Assembly: GCA_900548195.1 (NCBI GenBank) | Contig: URJQ01000079.1 | Coordinates: 1-14,605, forward strand | DNA from: an uncultured Prevotella sp. | GTDB lineage: Bacteria; Bacteroidota; Bacteroidia; Bacteroidales; Bacteroidaceae | DNA: 14,605 bases | Direction of reading: 5' to 3' | Shown: in pieces, positions 14,530 to 14,605 of the stretch | Numbering within the stretch: the stretch's first letter is position 1 | How the letters are laid out: every line of letters starts with the position of its first letter | The notes under the pieces: model-generated | Database searches by the model: none | The model's input: only the letters and a program-made list of their open reading frames with translations | What the model was told of the DNA's origin: nothing | Program-made: the position numbers and the translations under genes

Positions 14530-14605
14530 ATGCCGAAGCGCCTTAAACGTTCTAACGGCACCGTCCTCACTCCCGATATGGTAGTGACAGTAACAACCAT
14601 GCAGC
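14530..14605 (+). CDS. N-terminus of an unidentified rightward gene (partial)
   Basis: Twenty-five codons are visible before the window ends. They begin MPKRLKRSNGTVLTPDMV and continue with a Val/Thr-rich stretch. The basic first residues are followed by a beta-like segment. No signal peptide is seen and no family can be recognised from so little. A good promoter about 70 bp upstream and the open frame to the edge support a gene. ATG 14530 is the first start after an in-frame TGA at 14521. Confidence 0.5.
   Translation, partial: MPKRLKRSNGTVLTPDMVVTVTTMQ

Overview
The window looks like chromosomal DNA of a Bacteroidales bacterium, most likely a Prevotella/Segatella relative. The coding regions lack Shine-Dalgarno sequences. 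Several intergenic gaps carry the Bacteroidetes promoter pattern (TTTG-like box, about 20 bp, TAnnTTTG). SecA has the large, insert-rich form typical of the phylum, and GDP-fucose genes occur together as is common in gut Bacteroidales. The species call is inference; no rRNA or marker gene fixes it.

Left part (1-3390): a possible C-terminal tail of a rightward gene is followed by two near-identical 32-nt copies of a GC-rich hairpin element. Next is a rightward nucleoside (uridine-type) phosphorylase, which converges on a leftward reverse rubrerythrin across a perfect 15-bp shared terminator hairpin. To its right is a leftward secreted SGNH esterase of rhamnogalacturonan acetylesterase type. 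It ends in what looks like only the first ~60 residues of a pectin methylesterase domain.

Middle (3389-10330): a leftward block of six genes in the order, following transcription, small acidic unknown protein, manC, gmd, fcl, purA, hisS. manC, gmd and fcl form the GDP-mannose to GDP-L-fucose route, which supplies fucose for surface glycans and, in Bacteroidales, for O-glycosylation of exported proteins. purA and hisS follow with zero intergenic bases between them, and a strong intrinsic terminator closes hisS. The gaps hold intercistronic hairpins and, between manC and gmd, a three-unit tandem repeat with a 21-22 bp period.

Right part (10331-14605): a large imperfect inverted repeat overlaps the predicted promoter of the unknown gene. 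It is followed by leftward secA (1126 aa) and a ~550-bp non-coding stretch containing hairpins, a second and unrelated three-unit repeat with 22-bp period, and a good rightward promoter. That promoter leads to a four-codon mini-ORF and then an unidentified gene cut by the window edge.

Most of the window is core housekeeping and sugar-nucleotide metabolism. The less ordinary signals are the intergenic repeats, the truncated esterase/pectinesterase fusion, and the structured spacers. I found no convincing novel multi-gene system, CRISPR array, transposase or RNA gene.
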